NCBI GenBank assembly: GCA_049514575.1
Contig: JBEKUX010000086.1
Span: 1 to 8,387, forward strand
DNA from: BOG-1184 sp049514575
GTDB lineage: Bacteria > Fibrobacterota > Chitinivibrionia > Chitinivibrionales > Chitinispirillaceae
Direction: 5' to 3'
DNA: 8,387 nt
A program made the position numbers and the translations under genes. The notes beneath the pieces are model-generated. The model was given only the letters and a program-made list of their open reading frames with translations. It had not been told where the DNA came from and did no database searches. Shown in pieces: positions 1-6,833 of this stretch (position 1 is its first letter; each line of letters starts with the position of its first letter).

Positions 1-246
1 AAGAATAATCACTTCCGAAACAATTTGATCCTTTTTAATCATCCGAAGGACGTCAATGCCGCTTATTTTCGGCAAAATGATGTCAAGTAAAACGACGTGA
101 TAAAAATCTTCATGTATGCGGGTTAAAGCGTCTTCACCGTTATCGACCACCTCCACTGTATATCCCGTACGCGTCAGCTCATTTCCCAGCAATATCCGCA
201 AAGATTCCTCATCATCAACAACCAGTATTTTACCCTTGGTACTCAT
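1..246 (-). CDS. Response regulator, receiver domain (partial, 3' end beyond the window)
   Basis: Only the first 82 codons are in the window. They form most of a CheY-like receiver domain: an acidic pair in VVDDEE (D11, D12), then the phospho-acceptor aspartate D55 in VVLLDIILPKISGIDVL. The domain receives a phosphoryl group from a histidine kinase, almost certainly the product of the gene immediately upstream. The ATG (246-244) overlaps the kinase stop codon in an ATGA arrangement. A very good ribosome binding site, GGAGG, lies about six bases upstream inside the kinase gene, which settles the start. The reading frame is still open at base 1, before the conserved Thr/Ser and Lys of the domain's second half, so it cannot be said whether an output domain (DNA-binding, NtrC-type or other) follows or whether this is a single-domain regulator. 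Confidence 0.93.
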   Translation of the reverse strand, partial: MSTKGKILVVDDEESLRILLGNELTRTGYTVEVVDNGEDALTRIHEDFYHVVLLDIILPKISGIDVLRMIKKDQIVSEVIIL

Positions 247-1397
247 TCGTTACCTCCAGATACCGTTTCCGAATAGCGAGGAATCTCAAGCCGTACCGTT
301 GTTCCATTGCCGACCTCGCTTGCGATGTCGATCCGTCCGTTCAACTCCTCCATTACCTTGTAGCAAATGGCAAGTCCCATACCCATACCTTTTCCCGCCT
401 CCTTGGTGGTAAAAAAAGGATTAAAAACGTTAGCAAGTACCGCTGCTGTCATTCCCGGACCGTTATCGCGAACCGTCACTACCGCGTATTTCGTTTTATT
501 TACATCAGCGACAGGTGAAATGGTAACGATGGCTCCAGAGCCACAGAAGTCGATGCAATTAGTAAGCAGGTTGACAAATACCTGATCGAGCCTGACAGAG
601 TCCGCCCGCACCCAGAGATCCTCCTGTATTTCGTTTATAATAGTAATATCGAACCGTAGTGCACGTATATTTACAAATTTCAGTGCATTAACAACACTGG
701 CGAGAAGGGAAACTCGACCGATCCTCGATTCACCGTTCTCCCGTGCGAACCGGTGAAGATATTCGATGATATCGCGGCACCGGATCGTCTCATTGTGGAT
801 AATCTGAAGATACGAGCCAAGTTCTTTTATGTCAATTTCCTCGTTGTTGTTGATGCGCACAAGCAAAGCGCTTGAAAACCCTAAAATAGCGGTAAGCGGA
901 TTGTTTATTTCATGTGCAACGCCCGATGCGAGAGTACCGATTGAAGCAAGATGCGCCGAACGATACAATTGTTTACGTGCTGCTTTTTTTTCTTCTTCGA
1001 TGTCGAGCCTCTGAGTCATACTTTCTATTGCCAGAACGATCGTTCCGCCTTTATTTATTGTATTAACGACTACCGCCCTGACTCTTGTTTTCAACGGTTT
1101 ATCGGAACCGGGCACCGCAAATTCAAAGTCGTTCTGCTGCGGCACCGGATCTGCCTGGACTACAGAACCGAGAAATTTATGAAAAAGAGACCGGTCGTCA
1201 GGACTCAGATACGATATCACGTTAATCCTTTCAACCGCATCTTTCGAAACATGAAAGAAATCGCTGAAATACTTATTGCAGTTGATAATGGTTCCGTCAG
1301 GCTGCACGGAAACACAAGGTAAAGGAAAAATATCCCACACCCGGCGACAGGTATCTTTCTCTGGTATGGCCGTATCAAGTTTATCCGAGGAGTTCAT
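243..1397 (-). CDS. Soluble PAS-domain sensor histidine kinase
   Basis: From the preferred start this is a 384-residue histidine kinase. An N-terminal PAS domain (about residues 19-126) is followed by a short charged linker. Next comes the HisKA dimerisation/phospho-acceptor region, with the H-box SGVAHEINNPLTAI and the autophosphorylated histidine at about H162. The C-terminal HATPase_c domain has the N-box (LDQVFVNLLTNC, about 270-281), the G1 motif VRDNGPGM and the G2 motif GKGMGMGLAI. There is no signal peptide or transmembrane segment, so it should act in the cytoplasm; the PAS ligand is unknown. The frame stays open up to base 1544, but that part lies inside rdgB in another frame and gives kinase-unlike protein. 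The ATG at 1397 is therefore chosen, overlapping the rdgB end by 17 bases with only a distant AAGG upstream, which suggests translational coupling. Its partner is the overlapping response regulator downstream. Confidence 0.93.
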   Translation of the reverse strand: MNSSDKLDTAIPEKDTCRRVWDIFPLPCVSVQPDGTIINCNKYFSDFFHVSKDAVERINVISYLSPDDRSLFHKFLGSVVQADPVPQQNDFEFAVPGSDKPLKTRVRAVVVNTINKGGTIVLAIESMTQRLDIEEEKKAARKQLYRSAHLASIGTLASGVAHEINNPLTAILGFSSALLVRINNNEEIDIKELGSYLQIIHNETIRCRDIIEYLHRFARENGESRIGRVSLLASVVNALKFVNIRALRFDITIINEIQEDLWVRADSVRLDQVFVNLLTNCIDFCGSGAIVTISPVADVNKTKYAVVTVRDNGPGMTAAVLANVFNPFFTTKEAGKGMGMGLAICYKVMEELNGRIDIASEVGNGTTVRLEIPRYSETVSGGNE

Positions 1398-1995
1398 AAC
1401 AATGGTTTTTAACCTTTTTAAGCGCTTTTCCACGATGACTGATCGCATGTTTCTCTTCTGGTTCCAATTCGGCAAATGTCCGTGAAAAACCAGCGGGTAT
1501 AAACAGCGGATCGTAGCCAAACCCTTTAACACCTCGGGGGGCAAACCCTATCGTCCCCTCGCAAGTGCCTACAGCCGAAAAATAGCTATCAGCCGAGGTA
1601 CAAAGCGCCACGACACATGTAAATCGTGCAGTCCTGCGTTCAGGCGCTATTCCCTCAAGGAGCTTCATCAATTTACGGTTGTTCGCTTCGTAATCCGCAT
1701 TCTCCCCATCAAATCTCGCACTTCTGATACCCGGCATGCCGCCGAGAGCATCAACCTCCAGACCCGAATCGTCAGCGAGTATCCATCTATTTTTTCCTTC
1801 TACACTTTTTTGACTGAACACCCACGCAGCTTTTTGCAGTGCGTTTTCCAGAAAAGTACTTCCGGTTTCCGGTATTACAGGGATTGGGTTCCAATAATCA
1901 GCCAGCGAAGAAAGCGTCACGGGGAGATCGAAAAGCAGCTCACCGATCTCCCGGAGTTTACCCTTGTTCCCGGTTGCAACAATAATTTCCTGCAT
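1381..1995 (-). CDS. rdgB: Non-canonical purine NTP pyrophosphatase (RdgB/HAM1 family)
   Basis: The 204-residue product has the usual length and all the main family motifs. These are the N-terminal ATGNKGK (T8, N10, K13) that binds the nucleotide, ILADDSGLEVDALGGMPGI (residues 72-90) with the acidic metal-binding and catalytic residues, FGYDPLF (159-165) and SHRGKAL (186-192). Enzymes of this family hydrolyse dITP, ITP and XTP to the monophosphate plus pyrophosphate, keeping deaminated purines out of DNA and RNA; they are cytosolic homodimers. The ATG shares one base with the leuS stop codon (TGATG) and has no strong ribosome binding site, so it is probably translated by re-initiation after leuS. 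The 3' end overlaps the histidine kinase start by 17 bases. Confidence 0.95.
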   Translation of the reverse strand: MQEIIVATGNKGKLREIGELLFDLPVTLSSLADYWNPIPVIPETGSTFLENALQKAAWVFSQKSVEGKNRWILADDSGLEVDALGGMPGIRSARFDGENADYEANNRKLMKLLEGIAPERRTARFTCVVALCTSADSYFSAVGTCEGTIGFAPRGVKGFGYDPLFIPAGFSRTFAELEPEEKHAISHRGKALKKVKNHCYELLG

Positions 1996-4514
1996 CAGCC
2001 GGCTACTATGTTTACGAGTTTTTTCGGTACTACAATCACTCTGCGTACGGTTTTTCCCTCCAGGTGCGGCTTGACCTTTGTAACTTCAAACGCCGACTTC
2101 TGCAGCTCTTCCTGCGACGCATCGGGGGATGCAAGAAAATCGCCGCGTAATTTACCGTTCACCTGCACCACAATCGTCACCTGTTCAAATGCCGTCAACG
2201 CTTCATCATATACGGGCCATGTTTGCGCGAGCAGGAAACCCTTTTTCCCCATCCGTTCCCACATCTCATCACCGAGATGCGGGGCAAAGGGAGCAACCAG
2301 CTTGACGAGCGTTTCCAGATCTTCCTGCGTAACGCCCGCTAAAGAAAGCTCATTCACATATTCCATGAGCCGCGCAATAGCGGTATTGAACTGCATTCTA
2401 TCAAGGTCGCAATGCACCTGTTTTATCGTACGGTGTCTAAGCCGTTTATGGGGGTCGCCGGACAATAATTTCGCTTGGTCGAACTCTTCCACCAGACGCC
2501 AGACCCGTCGCAGGAAACGGTTGCACCCTTCGATGGCGCGCGGGTCCCATGGTTTGGGAAGATCAAATTCGCCCATAAACATCTCATACAGCCTCAGCGT
2601 GTCAGCACCCCATGTGCGTATCACATCGTCCGGGTTCACTCCGTTGAGTTTGCTCTTTGCCATTTTTTCGATTTCACTTATTAACTTCTCCCCGGTAACC
2701 CTCAGGTACGGCACGTCATTTTTGAAATCAACCCCGGAAAATTCGTGATATTTCCCCGCATCATCGGTAAAGGTGCGGGCCAGCACCGTACCCTGATGCC
2801 GCAGCTTTTTAAACGGTTCCTTGGTTGACACTAGGCCAAGGTCGTACAGCACCTTGTGCCAAAAACGCGCATAGAGCAGATGAAGTACCGCATGCTCGGC
2901 GCCGCCGACATACAGATCGACATTCATCCACTGTTTTTCCGCTGTTTTCGACCATGGTTCTTTATCATTCTTCGGGTCAAGATAACGGAGATAATACCAG
3001 CACGATCCGGCCCACTGCGGCATGGTGTTTGTTTCCCGCTTTGCACTCCCACCGCATTTCGGGCAGGTGGTCTTGAGCCATTGCTCTATCGTAGCAAGCG
3101 GTGATTCACCGGTACCGGAGGGTTCATATCGTTCGACCTCAGGCAGTGTGACCGGAAGTTCCTCTTCCGGAACCCCGATGGGGCCGCATTTCTGGCAATG
3201 TACGATCGGTATCGGTTCTCCCCAGTAGCGTTGACGGGAGAAAAGCCAGTCACGCAAACGGTACGTTACCGCCGCTTTGCCCAGCTTCTGTGATGCCAGC
3301 CTTTTGGTAATTTTCTTTATTGCATCAACGGTCGGCAAACCGTCAAGATCTCCGGAATTGACCGCGATCCCTTCTTCAATATAGGCGGCATCAGGAAGCG
3401 TTGACTTTCCATCAACCGGCTTCACCACCTCGATAATCGGCAGCTTGAACTTTGTTGCGAACGCAAAATCACGTTCGTCATGTGCAGGAACCGCCATTAT
3501 GGCACCCGTACCATAGGTGGACAGCACATAGTCGGCTATCCAGACCGGGATTCTCTGTCCATTAACCGGATTTAACGCATAGCCTCCGGTAAATGCGCCG
3601 GTCTTCTCCTTGGCGAGATCGGTACGCTCTAGATCGCTCTTGCATCTCGCCTGTTCCTGATATGCAACAATTGCGCTGCGCTGTTCGGATGTCGTTATAC
3701 GTTCGACAAGTTCATGTTCCGGGGCAAGCACCATGTAGGTGGCACCGTAAAGCGTATCAGGCCTTGTGGTAAAGACGCGGAGTTCACGGCCTTCGGCACC
3801 ACCTCCGTTCACGCGGAACACCACTTCCGCACCTTCGGACCGTCCGATCCAGTTCTTCTGCATGAGCAGCGTTGACTCAGGCCAATCGACTTCAGCAAGA
3901 TCCTCAAGCAGGCGGTCGGCGTACTGGGTGATGCGCAATAACCATTGCCGAAGGGCTTTGCGTTCTGCGGGGGTTCCGCACCGCTCGCACCGTCCGCCTT
4001 TCACTTCTTCATTGGCAAGGCCGGTTTTGCATGAAGGACACCAGTTGATCGGCATAACACCTTCATAGGCCAACCCTCTTTTAAAAAGCTGAAGAAAAAT
4101 CCACTGGGTCCACTTATAGTAATAAGGATCGGTAGTGTTTACTTCCCTGCCCCAGTCGTAGCAGAACCCGACGGAATCGATCTGACGGCGGAAGTTAGCG
4201 ATTGCCTGTTCGGTGGTTATCCGCGGATGGATTCCTGTCTTTATCGCGTAATTTTCTGCCGGCAATCCGAAAGCATCCCAACCCATGGGATGCAGTACAT
4301 TGTATCCCTGCATCCTTTTCCACCGGCTGATGATATCAGTAGCGGTATAGCCTTCGCAGTGCCCGACGTGCAATCCGGAACCGGAAGGATAAGGGAACAT
4401 ATCGAGGGCGTAGAATTTCGGTTTTGACGGGTCATTGACGGTAATGTGCAGTCCGGCCTCGGCCCAGCGCCGCTGCCATTTAGGTTCGATTTCCAAGTGG
4501 TCGTATTTTGCCAT
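1995..4514 (-). CDS. leuS: Leucyl-tRNA synthetase
   Basis: The 839-residue class Ia synthetase charges tRNA-Leu with leucine in the cytosol. In order: the HIGH-type signature HVGH (49-52) in PYPSGSGLHVGHCEGYTATD; a zinc-binding segment with CPSC and CERC (159-179); the CP1 editing domain with the threonine-rich TTRPDTLYG (249-257) and GTGAIMAVPAHDERDF (335-350) that remove mischarged amino acids; the catalytic-core motif RLRDWLFSRQRYWGEPIPI (419-437); a second cysteine pair, CPKC; the KMSKS-type loop, here KMAKS (617-621); the anticodon-binding helices; and a C-terminal domain with VQVNGKLRG. The length fits the bacterial family, and the region before KMAKS is rather short. The start is supported by CCGGAG six bases upstream. 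The stop overlaps the rdgB start by one base. The alanine in place of the first serine of KMSKS is unusual and is listed as a finding. Confidence 0.98.
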   Translation of the reverse strand: MAKYDHLEIEPKWQRRWAEAGLHITVNDPSKPKFYALDMFPYPSGSGLHVGHCEGYTATDIISRWKRMQGYNVLHPMGWDAFGLPAENYAIKTGIHPRITTEQAIANFRRQIDSVGFCYDWGREVNTTDPYYYKWTQWIFLQLFKRGLAYEGVMPINWCPSCKTGLANEEVKGGRCERCGTPAERKALRQWLLRITQYADRLLEDLAEVDWPESTLLMQKNWIGRSEGAEVVFRVNGGGAEGRELRVFTTRPDTLYGATYMVLAPEHELVERITTSEQRSAIVAYQEQARCKSDLERTDLAKEKTGAFTGGYALNPVNGQRIPVWIADYVLSTYGTGAIMAVPAHDERDFAFATKFKLPIIEVVKPVDGKSTLPDAAYIEEGIAVNSGDLDGLPTVDAIKKITKRLASQKLGKAAVTYRLRDWLFSRQRYWGEPIPIVHCQKCGPIGVPEEELPVTLPEVERYEPSGTGESPLATIEQWLKTTCPKCGGSAKRETNTMPQWAGSCWYYLRYLDPKNDKEPWSKTAEKQWMNVDLYVGGAEHAVLHLLYARFWHKVLYDLGLVSTKEPFKKLRHQGTVLARTFTDDAGKYHEFSGVDFKNDVPYLRVTGEKLISEIEKMAKSKLNGVNPDDVIRTWGADTLRLYEMFMGEFDLPKPWDPRAIEGCNRFLRRVWRLVEEFDQAKLLSGDPHKRLRHRTIKQVHCDLDRMQFNTAIARLMEYVNELSLAGVTQEDLETLVKLVAPFAPHLGDEMWERMGKKGFLLAQTWPVYDEALTAFEQVTIVVQVNGKLRGDFLASPDASQEELQKSAFEVTKVKPHLEGKTVRRVIVVPKKLVNIVAG

Positions 4515-4564
4515 TAAGAGCTCCGGATTTATGAATTAATGAAGAGATAAGAAAATAGATTATA
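4515..4564 (-). promoter_or_regulatory. Leader of leuS with probable -10 box and Shine-Dalgarno
   Basis: On the minus strand the 106-bp gap before leuS contains a perfect TATAAT (4564-4559), which would start transcription near 4552. A good ribosome binding site, CCGGAG (4526-4521), lies six bases before the ATG. No convincing -35 hexamer is present at 16-18 bp, so promoter assignment rests on the -10 box alone. If real, it would drive leuS, rdgB and the two-component pair as one unit. I see no T-box or other long leader structure. Confidence 0.4.
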
Positions 4565-4620
4565 AACTGAGAGCAAATTTAACCTGCTCGGTTTCGACAA
4601 TCACAGGCATTTTAACCCGT

Positions 4621-6468
4621 TTATTTGTGCGTTTTTGAATTTACCTGTGAAGAATTGATGACTGTATCGAGCTTCGTAAGAAATTGCGCGATCGTCTTTG
4701 CTCGCGCCTCATCGCCCGCGGACTTTGCCGATGCAAGGGCCTTCTGAAGAACCGAACCAGCATCTGTCAATTGCCCTTTTTGCCAGAGGGCAAAAGCAAG
4801 GTTTGTAAGTGCGCCGATTTCCTCAGGGTTTATTTCCAATGCCTTCTGGTAATGAGCAATAGCCTCGTCTGTACGTCCCATTTTTGCAAGCATGGCACCC
4901 AGGTTGTTGTGCGCGTCGGCATCATTGGGGGCAAGTTCCACTGCCTTCAGGTAATGAGCCATAGCCTCATCTGTTCGTCCTTTGTCCGCAAACAGAGTGC
5001 CGAGGTTGATATGGGCGTAGGCATTATTGGGGTTAAGTTCCACTGCCTTCAGGTAATGTGCCTTGGCCTCATCTGTTCGTCCCCTGTCCGTAAACAGAAC
5101 GCCAAGGTTGTACTGAGCATCCCCATAATTGGGGTTGATTTCCACTGCCTTCAGCAATTGAGCCATGGCTTCATCGGTTCGTCCCTTGTCCGCAAGCAAA
5201 TGGCCGAGGTTATTATGCGCTAACCAGCAATTATCGTTCCTTGTAACGGTCGTCCGGTATAGTGTCTCGGCATTGGTATATATCCCGCTCTGCTTCCAAC
5301 TCTGCAGGAAAAGAACCGACAGCAGTAGGCTGCAAAAAAGCGGTTGTACCGGCCGCCGCAACCTCTCCTTCAACAGGCCGGTTCCCTGAACAATAACGGC
5401 CCCTCCAGCCGCTATCGGACCTATGCTCGCAAGATACAGGAAGTGGTCCGCGACAAAGGAAAAACGGAAGAAATTTACGTTTAAAAAACCCAGTGCAGGG
5501 AAAAGCGTTACTGCAAAATATAGCAGTACTGCCAGGGGTGTACGGGAACGTTCGCGCATCGCCCAGAATAGAACGGCTATGAGCAGAACCGTTGCGGGAA
5601 ACAGGTACTGCCACACGGCAGCGGCATCAATATGCCACCGCGGGTAGATAAGAATAAGGTTGTCAGGCCACAGGAGTTTGTAGAAGTAAAACCAGAATGC
5701 CCGGCCCGCGATCAGGCATCGGTCAATAAAAGCGAGATTAAAGTCCGTGCCCTCGGCGCCGACGAATCTTCGTTCCACCCACGCCGTGAACAGGCCCGAG
5801 ATTATTCCGATAGCAAAAAAAGGCAATAAGGGCATACTATCGCGTTTCCACCCTATTCTTCCACGCATCCACCAGAAAACCGCAAGCAGCGCCCCCGGCA
5901 GGGTGACGATAGCACTCTTTGCGAGCAGGCCAAAGAGAAAAAGCAAGAGGGAAATGATATAGTGTTTCATCCCCCGTTTGTTATCGAACTTCAGGTACAT
6001 CAAAGCAGCGGCGAGGAAAAAGACGCCTGACAGGGTGTTCTTCAGTTCCGTCATCCATGCTACGGATTCAACCATCACCGGATGAAGAGCAAATATCCCG
6101 CCGGCAAGCCAGGCGGCTTCGCCGGGTATGCCGAGTCTCCGTAAGATTCTCACTAAAAGTAGCGCGGAAAAAACGTGGAGCAGAATAGAGAGCAGATGGT
6201 AGCCAAGAGTCGATGCGCCCCACAGATGATATTCCATCCAGAAAACCGTGTACACCAGCGGATAATACTGCGGCATTGCACTGGGCTGAGTCCAGATGCT
6301 TGCGAGGCCAGCGACCGACCCGAATTCAGGCTTTGACAGGTTTATATCATCGTCCCAGACTGGCTTGCCATTCCATACCGGCCGGTAGGCAAGGAATGTG
6401 GCGGAGACCAACAGTAACCCCAAAACCAAATCGCGGTTCCATGAGAACGGTAGTGTTGGTTTCACCAT
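4621..6468 (-). CDS. TMTC-like GT-C membrane protein with C-terminal TPR array
   Basis: The 615-residue product has two halves. Residues about 10-390 are very hydrophobic, with roughly ten membrane segments. They resemble the O-mannosyltransferase/TMTC group of GT-C glycosyltransferases: an acidic triplet DDD (39-41) in the first extracytoplasmic loop, where such enzymes keep their catalytic acid, and the typical block FALHPVMVESVAWMTELKNT (126-145). Residues about 414-583 are five TPR units of 34 residues; GRTDEA recurs exactly at 429, 463, 497 and 531. The likely role is transfer of a sugar from a lipid-linked donor to protein or another acceptor at the membrane, with the TPRs binding a partner; activity is inferred, not shown. 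The ATG has a short-spaced AGGG upstream. The gene ends 106 bp before leuS. Bacterial homologues are usually annotated only as TPR proteins, so no symbol is given. Confidence 0.85.
   Translation of the reverse strand: MVKPTLPFSWNRDLVLGLLLVSATFLAYRPVWNGKPVWDDDINLSKPEFGSVAGLASIWTQPSAMPQYYPLVYTVFWMEYHLWGASTLGYHLLSILLHVFSALLLVRILRRLGIPGEAAWLAGGIFALHPVMVESVAWMTELKNTLSGVFFLAAALMYLKFDNKRGMKHYIISLLLFLFGLLAKSAIVTLPGALLAVFWWMRGRIGWKRDSMPLLPFFAIGIISGLFTAWVERRFVGAEGTDFNLAFIDRCLIAGRAFWFYFYKLLWPDNLILIYPRWHIDAAAVWQYLFPATVLLIAVLFWAMRERSRTPLAVLLYFAVTLFPALGFLNVNFFRFSFVADHFLYLASIGPIAAGGAVIVQGTGLLKERLRRPVQPLFCSLLLSVLFLQSWKQSGIYTNAETLYRTTVTRNDNCWLAHNNLGHLLADKGRTDEAMAQLLKAVEINPNYGDAQYNLGVLFTDRGRTDEAKAHYLKAVELNPNNAYAHINLGTLFADKGRTDEAMAHYLKAVELAPNDADAHNNLGAMLAKMGRTDEAIAHYQKALEINPEEIGALTNLAFALWQKGQLTDAGSVLQKALASAKSAGDEARAKTIAQFLTKLDTVINSSQVNSKTHK
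4822..5229 (-). repeat. Four 102-bp tandem units encoding TPR motifs
   Basis: Four consecutive units of 102 bp encode residues 414-549 of the GT-C/TPR protein; a fifth, diverged unit follows towards 4720. The units are similar in DNA as well as in protein. For example, a 24-bp stretch is identical at 4933-4956 and 5035-5058, exactly one period apart. This points to recent duplication or gene conversion within the array. It is part of the coding sequence and not a separate element. Confidence 0.85.
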
Positions 6469-6483
6469 AAGGCCCTATTTAAT

Positions 6484-6507
6484 TTTGGTAATTAATTTGG
6501 TAATTAA
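6484..6507. repeat. Exact 12-bp tandem repeat upstream of the GT-C/TPR gene
   Basis: TTTGGTAATTAA occurs twice head to tail (6484-6495 and 6496-6507) without a mismatch, 15 bp upstream of the TPR gene start codon. On the minus strand it reads TTAATTACCAAA and partly overlaps a possible -10 box, TATATT (6511-6506), so it would fall at the start of the mRNA leader or act as a protein-binding site. It could equally be a slippage duplication. Confidence 0.8.
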
Positions 6508-6542
6508 TATAGAAATGCTGTGCTTCTTCATAACCAGCCTTC

Positions 6543-6686
6543 TCACTCTCCGTTCCCCCTGAAATACTCAATCGTCCTCTCGAGCCCCTCCTCAAGTTCA
6601 ATTTTCGGCTTCCATCCTCCCAGTTTCTTCTTCGCAAGCGAAATATCCGGCTGCCGCTGTTTAGGATCGTCGGATAATCGTCTCAT
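6543..6686 (-). pseudogene. C-terminal remnant of a UDP-glucuronate decarboxylase-like epimerase
   Basis: About 45 codons ending at a TGA (6545-6543) read LSDDPKQRQPDISLAKKKLG, then GWKPKIELEEGLERTIEYF. This is the conserved C-terminal tail of extended short-chain dehydrogenases of the UDP-glucuronate decarboxylase type, whose usual form is DDPKQRRPDI...LGWEPK..LEEGL..TI.YF. Those enzymes are over 300 residues and need an N-terminal Rossmann fold with GxxGxxG and a YxxxK catalytic pair. None of that is present upstream: beyond about base 6690 the frame turns into unrelated low-quality sequence and no epimerase segment appears in other frames. An extra glycine codon interrupts the normal LGW. 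I call it a 5'-truncated, non-functional gene fragment left by deletion or recombination. The piece could be translated from the ATG at 6686, but no ribosome binding site supports that. Confidence 0.75.
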
Positions 6687-6833
6687 TTTTTGATGTTTTT
6701 TTGTCTTCAATCCCACAGTAACTTGTGAGTGGGGCACACAGGTGCACAGCGCTGAAATATCGGCGCCCACCCCCTACCCAATCAAAAGCTTTTCTTCCTG
6801 AAAAATTGTTCAAAAAAATCTTGATTTTTATAT

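Larger units (their letters stand above)
6469..6833. other. 365-bp intergenic region between pfkB-like and GT-C/TPR genes
   Basis: Apart from the epimerase fragment (6543-6686) and the 12-bp tandem repeat (6484-6507), this gap holds three things. There is an AT-only hairpin just after the kinase stop (AAAAAT 6814-6819, ATTTTT 6824-6829), a possible weak terminator. There is an imperfect GC-rich inverted repeat (6727-6733 with 6766-6772). The rest has no recognisable coding content. The switch from AT-rich to GC-rich stretches within 150 bp suggests a patchwork of old deletions. Confidence 0.6.

Noticed and set aside
1398..1544. 49-codon in-frame N-terminal extension of the histidine kinase
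   Set aside because: It lies wholly within rdgB in another frame, its sequence has no kinase or PAS character, and the PAS domain begins after the ATG at 1397.
1810..2748. 312-codon open frame on the plus strand
   Set aside because: It is antisense to leuS and rdgB, which are certain genes; the translated product is rich in Ser, Cys and Arg and shows no family motif.
5231..5614. 127-codon minus-strand frame inside the GT-C/TPR gene
   Set aside because: It is an out-of-frame shadow of the membrane-protein gene, with no domain and no sign that it interrupts the main frame.
6687..6770. Upstream part (28 codons) of the short minus-strand frame carrying the epimerase tail
   Set aside because: This part shows no similarity to an epimerase; it is chance open frame fused to the remnant, so only 6543-6686 is annotated.
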